Shown here piece after piece: positions 37,984 through 49,057 of a stretch of 64,000 nt of DNA. This DNA comes from Malania oleifera (lineage: Eukaryota > Streptophyta > Magnoliopsida > Santalales > Ximeniaceae). The notes under the pieces were generated by a model. It made no database searches. It saw only the letters and a program-made list of their open reading frames with translations, and had not been told where the DNA came from. The translations under genes were made by a program, and so were the position numbers. The stretch spans positions 149,289,748 through 149,353,747 of the forward strand of contig NC_080418.1 of assembly GCF_029873635.1 (NCBI RefSeq), read 5' to 3'. The first letter of the stretch is position 1. Each line of letters starts with the position of its first letter.

Positions 37984-39483
37984 TGCACCTGGAGTGTGAG
38001 TAACAATACAAGAATAAGCCTTTAAGTAATCAGGTTGTTTGGTGTGTCTCGTTCATTTTCTGAGAGGCGCAGATGATGGTTCTACTGCTGTAACATGAAC
38101 AGGTGCTGTTGAGACTATATTAGGAATTATATGGTCAGGTAAAGAATGAACCAAAGAATCAGTAGAATTATGATTAGCTGGGGAAGTAATAATAGGAATG
38201 ACAGAAGAAGAAGGATTAGAATTAGAATTTGGAATCTCAACTGAAATAGAATTATTAAGTGGAGTTGAACAAGGAATGTGATTTTCAGGAATGCAAATGG
38301 GAGAAACAAAAGAGCTATTACCTGAGCTAGAATTTGCAATGTCCTCAACTTCAGAAGTAAAAAGAAAAGGATCTGAAACTGATTTATTAGCATCAACAAA
38401 AGGAAATATTTCTTCATGAAACACTACATCTCTGGTAATGAAAACAGTATTTGTACTTATATCTAAGACTTTGTAACCTTTCACACCAAAAGGATATCCT
38501 AGAAAGACACATTTTCTAGCTCTAGTAGTAAACTTAGATCTGTTATATGCTAGAGTGGAAGCAAAGCAAAGACATCCAAAAACCCTTAAGTGGCCATAGG
38601 AAGGTGCATGACCATAAAGTATTTCATAAGGAGTTTTATGAGACAAGGCTGAATTTGGGATTCCATTAATCAAATAAACTGCTGTTAAAACACAATGTCC
38701 CCAAAGGTATAAAGGCAAATGAGAATGGAACAAAAGGGATCTTGCAACATTTAAGATATGTTGTTGTTTCCTTTCTACTTTTGCATTTTGTTGAGGAGTT
38801 TGAACATAGCTTAATTGATGTAAAATTTCTTTTTGAGCAAAGAAATTTCTCATGATAAACTTTGTTCCATTATCAGTCCTTATTATCTTTATTTTTCTAG
38901 AAAATTAAGTCTCGACCATATTGTAAAAGTGTTCCAAAATAGATTGTGTTTGAGACTTGTGTTTCAGCAGGTAAACCCAAGTAGACCTAGAACAATCATC
39001 TACAATGGTTAAGAAATATTTGCATGAATCTATTGTAGGAACAGAAAATGGACCCCACAAGTCACAATGTATCAAATCAAAATAATTTTCAGAAATATGA
39101 GAACTTTTATTGAAAGGTAATCTCTTTTGTTTTGCAATATGACAAAGATCACAAAGAAAATCTTTATTTGAATCAACAAAAGGTACATCATTGGATTTAA
39201 TCAAAGCCAATTTTACATTTGATAAATGTCCCAACCTGGAATGCCATACATGTGACTGTGGCTTATTTATTGACAGAACTGAAGAAGAAAAAAAAAAAAA
39301 CAGACTTGCTTCCTTCCAGCAGATAGAGCCCATTGCACTCTTTACGCAGGCCAATCGTGCTCCAATGAGCAAGGTCCTAGATAAGACAAAAATTTCCAAA
39401 GAAAATAAGGCAACAAGAAAATGATTTAACAAGTTGACTGATAGATATGAGATTAAAGCAGAAAGAAGGAACACAAAGAACAT
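37984..39483 (-). pseudogene. copia integrase
   Basis: From the right: VWHSRLGHLSNVKL (GAG-pre-integrase), LCHIAKQKRLPF, the core DLIHCDLWGPF and TIVDDCSRSTWVYLLKH, a frame break near 38900, then RTDNG (second aspartate), [16 protein letters not shown] (glutamate), VFGCLCFAS and [14 protein letters not shown]. The D-D-E catalytic residues are all visible. A long variable Ser/Asn-rich linker (38060-38400) leads to the RT and holds the solo LTR. Confidence 0.88.
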
Positions 39484-40853
39484 TGTATAAGATCAAGGTT
39501 TCAGTGATTTGAACAGTCCCAATGTGTGTAACCAAAGCAGTTTCACCATTAGGAAGATTCACGTGAGTATTCAAAGTGGCTATGATATGTGTGAAACAAG
39601 TAATTGAATGTACCATGTGGTCAGTAGCTCTTGTGTCTATGACCCAATCAGTAGATCCAAAACAATTCTTTACCAATTTGGCTAAGAAAATAGTGTGTTT
39701 CAAAATGGGTGTGAAAGAAGAATTAGATATAAAACCTGATATGGTTTCAAGATAGTTATTATATGCTTGAGGTTAGGAAGAATTTATTGTCACAGCAATA
39801 GCACCATGAACACTAGCAGATCCAGAGGTCAATCCAGACAAACCATTACAAACACTTGCATTAGCAACGTGATGATGTCACTAGAAATTGATCCTGTATT
39901 GAGAAAAGGTAACAATTGCTCACATTGAGTCTTGGTGATGGGACATTGAATCTGGTTTTGAGAAAAATTCTCAATCACAGTTCCTTGAGGACAAGAAACT
40001 TGATTTGCACTTGATTTCCATTTTGACTTATAACCAGGTGGATATCCGTGTAGTTTGAAACACTTATCAATAGTATGCCCAAGCATATTACAATGAGTAC
40101 ACAGAGGTTTTTTCTTTCTTGCTGTTTCCTTTATTCCATCCTGAATTACCAGAACTGCTACCCCTTGAATTTGCATACATTGCTATAGTATCTGGTTTAG
40201 CAGCATAGGAACCTCCATGTCCAGCATTCTTGTGAGACTCCTTTTGAAGAACTAATGCATAAACCTTGTTTATTGAAGGAAGAGGTTCATACATCAGAAT
40301 TTGAGTCCTAATGGTTTCAAAATTTTCATTCAATCCCATAAGAAACCTCATGATATAGACTTTATCATGATTATTACTAAAATTTTTATTTGCACCACAT
40401 GTGCACTCCAGTAATGGTTCAAGATTTAGCAATTAATCCCATAACCTTTTGAACTTTTTGAAGTACTCAGTTACCGACATCTGATTTTGAGTAATATAAC
40501 AAAGCTCCTTTTGAAGGTTATATATTTTGGTAATACATCACACTACCATATACATCTGCGTGCATTGAATTAATCAACCAAGAAATTACCATCGTGTTGC
40601 AACTTTGCCAGTCTTCATAGAGAGGAGACTCTGGATTGGGTTCACCAATTTTTCCATTGATAAAACCTATTTTTTTCTTGGCAGTGAGAGCAAGAATCAT
40701 GGCTCTTGACCAAGAATGATAGTTTTTCATACCAAGTAGTGGCTACGTAACCAGAATGCTACCTGGATTTTCGTTCGAGTGGAGGAAGAATGGATTTATG
40801 AGGTTCGGTTGTGAGGATGGATCAGATTGATTGCTTGAATCTAGAGATGCCAT
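39377..40853 (-). pseudogene. copia gag-protease
   Basis: The gag start is at 40853-40851 (MASLDSSNQSD). Next come MKNYHSWSRAMILAL and NTMVISWLINSM, a frame break, then CTCGANK and LMGLNENFETIRTQIL, and a zinc knuckle CTHCNMLGHTIDKC followed by KLHGYPPGYK. The protease loop reads DTRATDHM where the family has DTGATDHM, so a catalytic glycine is changed. Several stops and frame shifts. Confidence 0.88.
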
Positions 40854-40950
40854 GGATACACCTTCAGCTCTCTATGTTTTTCCTATCTCTGCAAGACTTG
40901 TATAAAAAAAAAAAAAAACAGAAGCATTTTCAATCTGCAAATTGATCGTG

Positions 40951-40961
40951 CTCTGATACCA
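40951..40961 (-). other. primer-binding site (tRNA-iMet)
   Basis: Minus-strand TGGTATCAGAG directly abuts the 5' LTR end at 40962, complementary to initiator methionine tRNA. Confidence 0.88.
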
Positions 40962-41208
40962 TATAAAATTTCAAGAACAGAATTTGTAAAATCGAGAACA
41001 GAAGATCTGAAATAAACTTGATCTTATTTCTTGAATCCAGCTGAGCTTTTGCAAGTGAAAACTTAAAGAATACAAATTATCAAAAACTTCTTATATACAA
41101 AAACTATTAAGCTAACTAATAACTAACTTTTGGAGGAAAAGAAAATATAAAGTTTAACTAATTATAACAAATAACAAATCCTCCCATAGCTTCTTATTAA
41201 TTTTAACA
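40962..41208 (-). repeat. copia element 2 5' LTR
   Basis: Partner of 33611-33857, with small differences (for example TAAAATT for TGAAATT at the outer end). It ends AAATTTTATA next to the PBS. Confidence 0.92.
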
Positions 41209-42547
41209 TGCTTCCATGAACAAAACTCTCAAGGTTAATATTATTTGATTTGATTTGATTTAATTTGATTCGATTTTTTTCTGGGCATTGGACTCTGAAC
41301 ATGAATCAATCGTAATCTGTTTTGGTGTGGAGGCTTGCGGTTTCTTGGTCTTTTCATCGAGTTTCGTTTCATTGAGTTGTAGGTATTACAGTCTTTGGTG
41401 GGGAAACTCAGTATTAAGAATTTGGGTTCAGGTATTTGAGGATATAGATTCACAGTTTGATAGCTCCTCTAATCCAACAGAGAGTTTCGAATTGAATGCC
41501 GTTTGCTGATCAGAACCCCTTCGACGACTCCATCGCCACCACCTTACCGGAGGTTGGTGCACGATAAAGTGGGAAGCTGGGAGAGGAAGCCGGCGGTGAA
41601 CGGCATAGATACGCAGATAAAGAGAGAGTGAGAGAGAGGGGGGGAGCTTCATGTCGGATTCTCGCTGCCACTAGAAAATCTGAAATCACCGACCCCCGTG
41701 GAAGAGAGGTACTCCAGACGGCTGCTGGACTGCCGTAGCTTTAGTCTGTAAGCCCAGTCGTATTTCACTTCCTGTCTCCCACTGCTCTTTCCTCTTCACC
41801 AGTAAAATTTTTCGTTTTGCTTTCAAGATTTTCTTGAGTCAAAAACCCAACCGGCTTCACGCATTTTCAAATCCTCTTCTCGTCTGAATGAATTCACAAA
41901 TGCGGGATCCTGTCTTCGATCTCCTTCTTCCTCTCTGAATTTTAGTTTTCGGTTTCTGCGATAGGATTCGAATCGTAAGCCCTTTTGACTCTATTTTGAT
42001 TCAATCTGTTCCGCGATCGTGCTCATTAAGAACTGGGTTAGTTTAGGTTAATTCCAGCTTTTGGAGTTTGGGCCGGGTTGGAGATGAATGAGCTCTGCAG
42101 GCCCAGGCGATCCAGACCTCTGTTTACAGAGGTCGGTGGTGGCGAAGATGATAAGACAATGGTTATGAATTTGTTTTCCCAAAACATGGGTTTATATTGG
42201 ATTCTTGACGATGAAGAATTGTGAGTGATCCATTTGGAGCTTTGTCGAAATAGGAGAATAATTATGGAGCGGTTAATCCTCATCTTTATTTCGGTGTCGA
42301 GTGCGCGGATGGGGAAGTGTTAGTTCTGAACTTGAGAGGTCTTTGTCATGGGGGGTTGCTGGCACTTGAGCCTGAGAAACTGGTGCGCATAAAATCAATT
42401 ATTTTGCGCATCAATTCTTTTTCCGGGATCGTTCCTGAAGAGAGTGGGCAGTTTCAGAAAGCACTCGTAATGGGTACACCAAAGCTCAGGAGATCAGAGC
42501 CTGAAACAGCTTGTGAGGATTTTAGTAATGTGATTGGTGCTTCATCA
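41209..42547 (+). pseudogene. MRH1-type LRR receptor kinase pseudogene
   Basis: From 42227 an uninterrupted frame apart from one stop (TAG 42251-42253, in place of a tryptophan codon) reads DPFGALSK, NPHLYFGVECADGE, VLVLNLRGLC and IKSIILRINSFSGIVPEE. This is the start of the extracellular LRR domain of root-hair MRH1/At5g41180-type receptor kinases. At 42437-42460 it jumps to SGQFQKALVMGTPKLRRSE and ACEDFSNVIGASS, the juxtamembrane/kinase start. The other LRRs, the membrane span and the kinase are missing. Upstream 41690-42200 looks like its CT-rich leader. It ends in a CA-rich tract. Confidence 0.75.
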
Positions 42548-43090
42548 CACGCACCTAACCCATGCACCCATACGCACACCCACCTGCACACACCCACTCA
42601 CGTGCATTCGCACACCACCCATGCACTAACCCACGCACCCATACACTCTAATACACTCCCACACACACAATTTCACACACTCAAATACACACCTACACAC
42701 ACGGTTTCACGCATTCAAATACACCGTACACACACATTCATTGCTGCACACACCCACATATACATCACCCACACACTAACTCTCTCTCTCTCGCACACTT
42801 ACATTCACACCCACGTGTACATCACCCATGCATTTACACATTCGTTCACACATAGGCATTCAGGCACATGCATACATGTACACATGCACACAATACTCAT
42901 GCATGCACACATTCGTACACATGTACACATTCAGGCACATGCATACATATACTAACGCACACATTCCTGTGGTCATGCACATACATGCGTGTTATTTCAC
43001 ACAAACACGCACGCGCGGGCATTCATGCACCATACATTAGTCGTGCACTCTAAGCACACACAATCCATATGTACGGCAGCACATGTAGAC
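42548..43090. repeat. CA-rich degenerate microsatellite
   Basis: About 500 bases of CACACA, CATGCA and CACCCA variants follow the receptor-kinase fragment without a break. The His/Thr-rich frames over it are products of the repeat. A related GT/CA tract occurs at 45780-45905 near the Tat-like LTRs. Confidence 0.7.
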
Positions 43091-43094
43091 TCAA

Positions 43095-43895
43095 TGGCCT
43101 CGACTAAGACCTTAAATTAGTTTTTCCCCTAGACCGGTCAACGAATGATCGGTTCATCATTCGAGGAACCGGTTCTTCGCAATTCACCTGTATATTATTA
43201 TATTCAGAAAATTCACAAAAAATCACAAAATTCTCAAAAATCACAAAAAACTTTTCACACTTTGATCCCTATTGATTTTTGTTATTTTGAAGTTTGGGAA
43301 AAATCACAAATCACATAAAATATTGAATAAATCACCAAAAAATATTTTTCATCTCGAACGAACTTTGAAAACCTCCCGGAATAGTATTTTCCTACTTAGA
43401 AAAACCTACAGATTTCAAAACGCCTAGGCCTAGGAGCGTATTTTGTATCATATTTTCGATTTTCTTTCTCGATGATTGCAACTAAGGGCATTGACTCTTG
43501 GGAGTATTGGATTGCCCCGGTTTTGAGGGAATACCTGTATGATATTTTCAGTCTTTTGATCTTTGAAAGAAAGTAGTTTTGAAAGGCTTATCAAGTTTAT
43601 TTCAGGATTAATTTTTTATTAATTTGGTACCGTTCGTAAGAACGGGCACGTAGGGGGTGCTAATGTCTTCCCCTCATGTAACCGTATTCCCGACTCCGAC
43701 TCTGGTGACGCAGGCCGATTTTACCCCTAATGGGGTAGCAATCAAGTATTCTAACCGCACATCAAAAGGTTAGTAGCGACTCTATCACACATTATTTTCC
43801 ACGAAAAAATTACATTTTCAAAATACACATTTCCATCCCTTTTCCCCCTGTTCGCTAACCGAACCCACATTGGTGGGGTTCGGGACATCGCGACA
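43095..43895 (+). repeat. Tat/Ogre-like LTR 3' part, copy a
   Basis: Matches in inverted orientation the sequence from 43944 onward: TACCGTTCGTAAGAACGGGC, GGGGTGCTAA, GTAACCGTA and GGTAGCAATCAAGTATTCTAA. It ends TTCGGGACATCGCGACA, comparable with the LTR end at 46238. No pol follows; another inverted LTR begins 49 bases on. The left end is not defined. Confidence 0.55.
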
Positions 43896-43943
43896 ATAAT
43901 TAATATATTAATTTATTTCGATGTAGATAGGACTAGTCATATA

Positions 43944-44867
43944 TGTCACGACGTCTCGAACCCGCCAGAACCACTAGCGCGGGTGCAGTTGCGAACTAGA
44001 AAAAAAGGGGTGAATTTTGAAAAAGATATTTTCGTGGAAAACATAGGTGTGATGGAGTCGTCACTAACCTTTTGAAGTGCGGTTAGAATACTTGATTGCT
44101 ACTCTATTATGGATAGAATCCGTCTGCGTTACCAGATTCGGGTGCGAGAGTACGGTTACGCGAGGAGAAGGTGTTAGCACCCCCTACGCGCCCATTCTTG
44201 CGAACGGTACTAGATTAATCGAAAATTATCCCTTAAACCAAATTTAATAAGCCTTTAAGATAGTTCCTTTCCAAAAATCGACAAGTGAAGGTACTATATA
44301 GGTATTCCCTCATAGTTAGGGCATATCGTACTCCGAAGAGTTCATGTCTCCCTTTGAAATCATCACAATTGAAAAATCGAGAAAATAAGGTACAAAGTAC
44401 GCTCCCGAGAGTTTTGAAATTTGTACGATTTGTCTAAGTATGGAATTGATATTCCGGGAGGTTTTCGAACTCTTTTGGAATGACACAGACCTTAAAAATA
44501 TTTTTGTGGTTTTTCCTAAGACTTTTTTAGATTTTTTTTTTTGACTTTTTCCAAGTGTAAAGACATTTTGGAAAATTTTGATTTATGTCATTTTTCAAAA
44601 TTTTTCCAGAAGTGATTTAAATAACAAAAAGGAAGTTAAGGCAAAATCCACGACAAAATTAAAAGAAGAAAATAAAATGGAATGCTAAACTGGTTTCATA
44701 CCGGTTCAGAGGACCCAAATCGGCTCGGGAATGAGCCGCTCAAAAGAGGGGTCAACCAGTTTTAGGCCCGGGCAAGGCCATCAAGTCAACACACGGTGAT
44801 TTTCATGAGAATGCGTGAGAGTGACAAGGTACAAGGAACAGTCTTCATGTTCCAAAACATTTTTCTG

Positions 44868-44927
<60 letters not shown>

Positions 44928-45780
44928 TTGTAATTTTCCATATCTCCCTATCTTAAATATCGAAAGGATAATTAAAAATAATGAAAGTCAAGTCGAAAAT
45001 ATTTTTACAATTTTTTCCTAATTTTCTCCTTTTTATGACTTTTCATATTTTTGTAAATATGCAATCATGTACAATATAAGTAATTCTACATGATTGGTAA
45101 ATATACAATTCAAATTAAAATACTAACGTAACAAATATAAGATATAAGTAAAATTCTAATATACTAAGTGCATAACATTGTTAAAATACTAAGTTACTAA
45201 ATATGCAATATAACTAATATTCTAAAACACTAAATACATATATAAGTAAAGTTCTAAGATTCTATACATAATATAATTAAAACATTGACCTACTAAAATC
45301 CTAACATGCTATATAATATGATTAAAATTCTAAAAAGGCCAATAATATGATACAACCATAATGCGAACACCTACCACAATAATATGAATCACCCAACATA
45401 TATACACTAACCATGACAAGATTTAACTCACATGTTAACAAAATCCAACCAATAAAAATTCTACCATAATAATAATCATCATTTAATATCTCACAACCTA
45501 AACATGCCTATTAATTGTTAAAACAAGTATCATAGCATCAAAAATCCTACCACGACAATAATATTAATTATTATCTACGATGAACACCGCAAACATCACA
45601 ACTATAAAGCATAATAACCCTGTTAAATTGTTAACCCTCATCACAACAAGAAAACCCACAAATACTGAAAAATAAAAATAAAAATAAAAAATCAGCATAA
45701 AAAACAGCAAAAGAAAAGCAAAATAAAAGCTTGGATATCATTACTCTAAACAAATATCACAATAATAAAATAAAAAGAGC
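43944..45780 (-). repeat. Tat/Ogre-like LTR, inverted copy b
   Basis: Reverse complement of copy a over at least 43944-44600, ending on the minus strand with GAGACGTCGTGACA. The rest is AT-rich and holds an (ATT)n tract (44871-44927). The left limit on the minus strand is unclear. No reading frame was recognised. Confidence 0.5.
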
Positions 45781-46238
45781 ACACGTGCATGTGTGTGTGG
45801 GTGGCATGCACGCATACATGAGGGTGTGTGTGTGTGTGAGAGTGTGTGTGTGTGTGTTTGCTATGTATGCTAGTGTGCATGCATGTGTGAGTGTGTGTGA
45901 TAGCATGTGGCCATGAAAGAGCAGGGGAGTTCACAGTGGGGTTGTTGGGGCTGCAGGCCATGGGTAATCTGATATCATTCATAAGAACAGACGCGTATGG
46001 GGTGCTCTTACCTTCCTCTTGCGTAACCGAACTCTCGAGCCCGACTTTGGTAACGCAAAGCAATTCTACCCCTTACGGGGTAGCAATCCAGTATTCTAAC
46101 CGTACTTCAAAAGATTAGTGACGACTTCATCACACCACGTTTTCCACAAAATATCTTTTTTTCAAAATTAACACAATTTTTCCTAGTTCGCAGCCGCACG
46201 CGTGCCAGTCATTTTGGCAAGTTCGGGATGTTGCGACA
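45781..46238 (+). repeat. Tat/Ogre-like LTR 3' end, copy c
   Basis: After a GT/CA tract (45780-45905) the conserved LTR end appears again: AAGAACAGACGCG, GGGGTGCTCTTACC, TAACCGAACTC, GGGGTAGCAATCCAGTATTC and TTCGGGATGTTGCGACA at 46238. It is in the same orientation as copy a and shortened at its 5' side. Confidence 0.5.
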
Positions 46239-46241
46239 GCT

Positions 46242-46257
46242 TGGCGACTCCACTAGG
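46242..46257 (+). other. putative primer-binding site
   Basis: TGGCGACTCCACTAGG lies three bases after the LTR end. Its position and TGG start fit a tRNA primer site; Tat/Ogre elements are described as using tRNA-Arg. I could not match a tRNA with certainty. The internal region that should follow is not recognisable. Confidence 0.45.
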
Positions 46258-46259
46258 AA

Positions 46260-47016
46260 TAATTCGAGAATCGAGCCAATAATTAATTAAGGATTATCCC
46301 TAAACTCAAATCTAATAAGCCTTCATGATTACTCCTTCACATTTTGTACATGTTGTTCATACGATTGTTTGATTGTAGGTACTTTGTAAATATTATGATA
46401 AGCATGATTAAATAAGTGAATACTTGGCTTTAATCATGACTATTTTGTTGACTGAATAAACATGCGCTTAATTATGAATACTTTGTTCAAACATACCTTT
46501 GCTTGTGAATATTTTGTTTCCATGATTCACTAATTGAATCAGGAAGCTTCTTTAAGCTTCTTGATACTTAACTTATTTTATATATGCATACCATAATATT
46601 ATTAAATTATATTATATTATATTATATTATTAATTTATTATATTATTAAATTAATAATTCTTATTATTTAATTAACTAATTAATTATTTAATTTAATTTT
46701 TAATTAATGAATTATTTATTTATTTATTTATTTACACTTTCATGCATATAATTTTTGGAATCATTACACTTCCGCTGAAGTTTAAGCTCGGAGGAAAAAT
46801 ACATGGAGTCTTCATGAAAAAACAACATTCAAAGTAATAAACATTCTTTGAGTTGGAGGATGATATTTCATGAGGATCCAAAAAGAAAAAAACAGACGCC
46901 GGATGCACAGAAGCAGAATATATTTCAACAACAGACGCTGGATGCGAATCAATTATATGATTACGTAGATTACTAGTGGACCTGCAATTAGTTGAAGATG
47001 CTCCTATACAATTATT
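46260..47016. other. AT-rich spacer, no gene seen
   Basis: The first 250 bases may belong to the leader of the Tat-like element. From 46580 there are long A/T repeats (ATTAT)n and (TTTA)n. The minus-strand frame over 46732-47136 is not a gene; part of it lies opposite the copia fragment. Confidence 0.4.
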
Positions 47017-47596
47017 TATTGTGACAATATGTCCGCAATTGCTATGACGAAATATCCAATATTTCATAGCAGGACCAAACATATTGAGTTGCGTCATTAC
47101 TTTATTCAGGAACTCGTCCAAAAAGGAGAAATCCATTTACAATTCCTACACACTAATAAGCAATTGGCAGATTCATTCACTAAGGCAGTGACAATGGAAA
47201 AATTTAAGGGGTTCAAGGATATTGTCAAAATTACAAATTAAGAGGGGGTGTTAAAAATTTATTTGTAATTTTATTAATGTAAATTAAAAAATAGAAGTGT
47301 GTGGAAATGTGAAGAATTATGTGGAAAATGAAGTGTGTAGAATTGTGTGGAAGATGAAGTGTGTGGAAGTGTGAGGAAGGTGAAGTATTTGGAAGTGTGT
47401 AGAATAGTGAAGTGTGTAGTAGATGGAGATGACATGTCTATATAAAGGCGTTGATGCAATTCAATTGAGTGTAATGAAAAAAAGTAAAAAAGAAATAGCA
47501 ACTCCCTTTCCTATATTTCCTTACCTACTTCATAATTTTACATATTCATTTACATTCTTTTGTAAATAACTTCCATTATTTTTGCTATAGCACCCA
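47017..47596 (+). mobile_element. copia fragment: RNase H tail and 3' LTR
   Basis: The frame reads YCDNMSAIAMTKYPIFHSRT, KHIELRHYFIQE, QLADSFTKAV, the end of copia RNase H, stopping at 47241. GAGGGGG is the polypurine tract and an LTR starts at 47249 (TGTTAAAAATT), with a TATA-like CTATATAAAG (47439-47448), and probably ends at AGCACCCA (47596). Everything upstream is missing. The LTR start and length resemble those of copia element 3. Confidence 0.8.
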
Positions 47597-47645
47597 ATAG
47601 GTTGTCTGGGAGGCTCGAAGGTTGGGGACTAGCGCCATGGACTAG
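47597..47645 (-). repeat. short duplicate of transporter 3' coding end
   Basis: About 44 bases (from GGTTGTCTGGGAGGCTCGA) match 49192-49235, which encode HGARPQPSSLPDN of the transporter tail on the minus strand, with a handful of differences. Sequence before and after does not match. The next bases (47649-47690) resemble 51556-51600 beside copia 3 instead. Confidence 0.55.
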
Positions 47646-48464
47646 AGTGGAGTGTTTGGACTTTGAAGCATAGAAAGCTCAAGAAAAATCCATTTCGAAT
47701 TAAAAAATATTTCATGTTTGGCACATATGAATGGAATCGAGCATGGATTAATGAAATTGAATTTATCACTTACTCTTGACATATTTTCTATTCAATTTTT
47801 CATTTCATTTCACTATCTCATATGAACTATCCAAACTAAAATGCCGCTAATCTATCACTTAATTGAGTTGGATATGAATTGTGAATTTCTTCACTTGATA
47901 AACCATTTCAATCCTCAAGAACAAAATTTAAAAAAAAAAAAAAACAATGACATGGCATGGATTTATATTTAAATTTGTTATTAAAATAGTAGAAGCTTAC
48001 CTATAGGCAAACTTAAATTTATACTTGCATATAGTTTACCGGAAAAGTTGGAAATTTAGTGAAATCGCTGGGAATTCATTTTAGTAAGATTTAAAAAAAT
48101 AAAAAATAAAAATAAAATCCTAAAAAAATTATTAATAAAAAAATCAAAAGTGATTTGAATTTTGATCCTTTCTAGTCGTGCACGTGTTGGTGTCTTTTTT
48201 TTTTTTTTTCTTAAAAAAAAAAAAAAAAAAAAACTTTACCGGCATTGATTGGATTTGAATTGATTTGGTATTTTGTGTTGAATTCTTGGGGAAATGAATA
48301 TAAAAAGACCAAGGAGTCCAAATTGGTTGGATTGGGCCTACGTCCAAATAGCCACATTAACAACTGTGAGGACCATCTCTCTTCTTTGTTTCATAAAAAA
48401 TAATGATATCTAGTGTTTTTTTTTTTTTTAAAAGATGGTCAGTAAACTAATGTGCTATAAGAAG
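47646..48464. other. AT-rich spacer, no gene seen
   Basis: Long A and T runs (47929-47943, 48197-48232) and AT-rich sequence. No coding region, LTR end or inverted repeat was recognised. Confidence 0.4.
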
Positions 48465-48690
48465 ACGTGGTAGCCAAGTCAAGTTGGTTCAAATAGTAAG
48501 GGTGACTTGTAACTTTGGAGCTCCCAAGATCACAAGTTTGATTTCTCTTTGAAAGTTTATCCCGATGAATTACCGAGTGTACGTTAATGAACGGATAACT
48601 TTCACCTCTCGATTTTAGTGTTATATCATAGTGTTCAAAGTAGTATGACAATGGCTGGAGTTCTCATATTATCAAAAAAAAAAAAAAAAC
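48465..48690 (+). mobile_element. tRNA-derived SINE
   Basis: TAGCCAAGTCAAGTTGG (48471-48487) fits a Pol III A box and AAGTTTGATTTC (48534-48545) a degenerate B box, about 50 bases apart as in tRNA genes. A body of about 140 bases follows, then a poly-A tail (48674-48689). Plant SINEs have this design. The flanking duplication could not be fixed. Confidence 0.6.
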
Positions 48691-49057
48691 ATAGCAGCCC
48701 TTACAAATTTGATACCACTTACTCTATATCCAATTCAAGATCAAAAAGACAATGAATAAAAACAAGTCATATAACATTTAACGTAAAAAGCTCTCTAATT
48801 TAAAAAGAAAGTTGCAAACAATTCACTAACTCAAATAAGGAGAATACAACAATAGAAGAGAAAAACTCTCTAATTCTCTCTCCACTCGCAAATACAAAAT
48901 TGGATAACAATCCTTCCAAATACAAGGAATTTTGAGCCTTCGCATTGCTGATTTTTTTTTACGTAAAATAATCAATCCAGTCCGGGCATGGCAACCGTAA
49001 AGAGTAGTGCTGCAGGGGCTTAGACTATCACAAAACAGAACCGCCTCATCGCCCCCC
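48691..49057. other. spacer downstream of transporter
   Basis: AT-rich 3' flank of the transporter gene (which reads leftward). No clear feature. The composition rises to GC-rich at the stop codon. Confidence 0.4.

Larger units (their letters stand above)
33611..41208 (-). mobile_element. Ty1/copia element 2, both LTRs, split
   Basis: LTRs of 247 bp at 40962-41208 (5') and 33611-33857 (3') differ at few positions, so the insertion is fairly recent. The PBS is at 40951-40961 and the polypurine tract at 33858-33864. Domains on the minus strand run gag, protease, integrase, RT, RNase H. A likely duplication TGCTT lies at 33603-33607 and 41209-41213, which leaves three unexplained bases (33608-33610) beside the 3' LTR. 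A gypsy-type solo LTR interrupts it at 35426-37978. Confidence 0.93.

Noticed and set aside
42317..43053. His/Thr-rich frame of over 200 codons
   Set aside because: Only the first 75 or so codons match a protein (the receptor-kinase piece); the rest is a CA-rich microsatellite.
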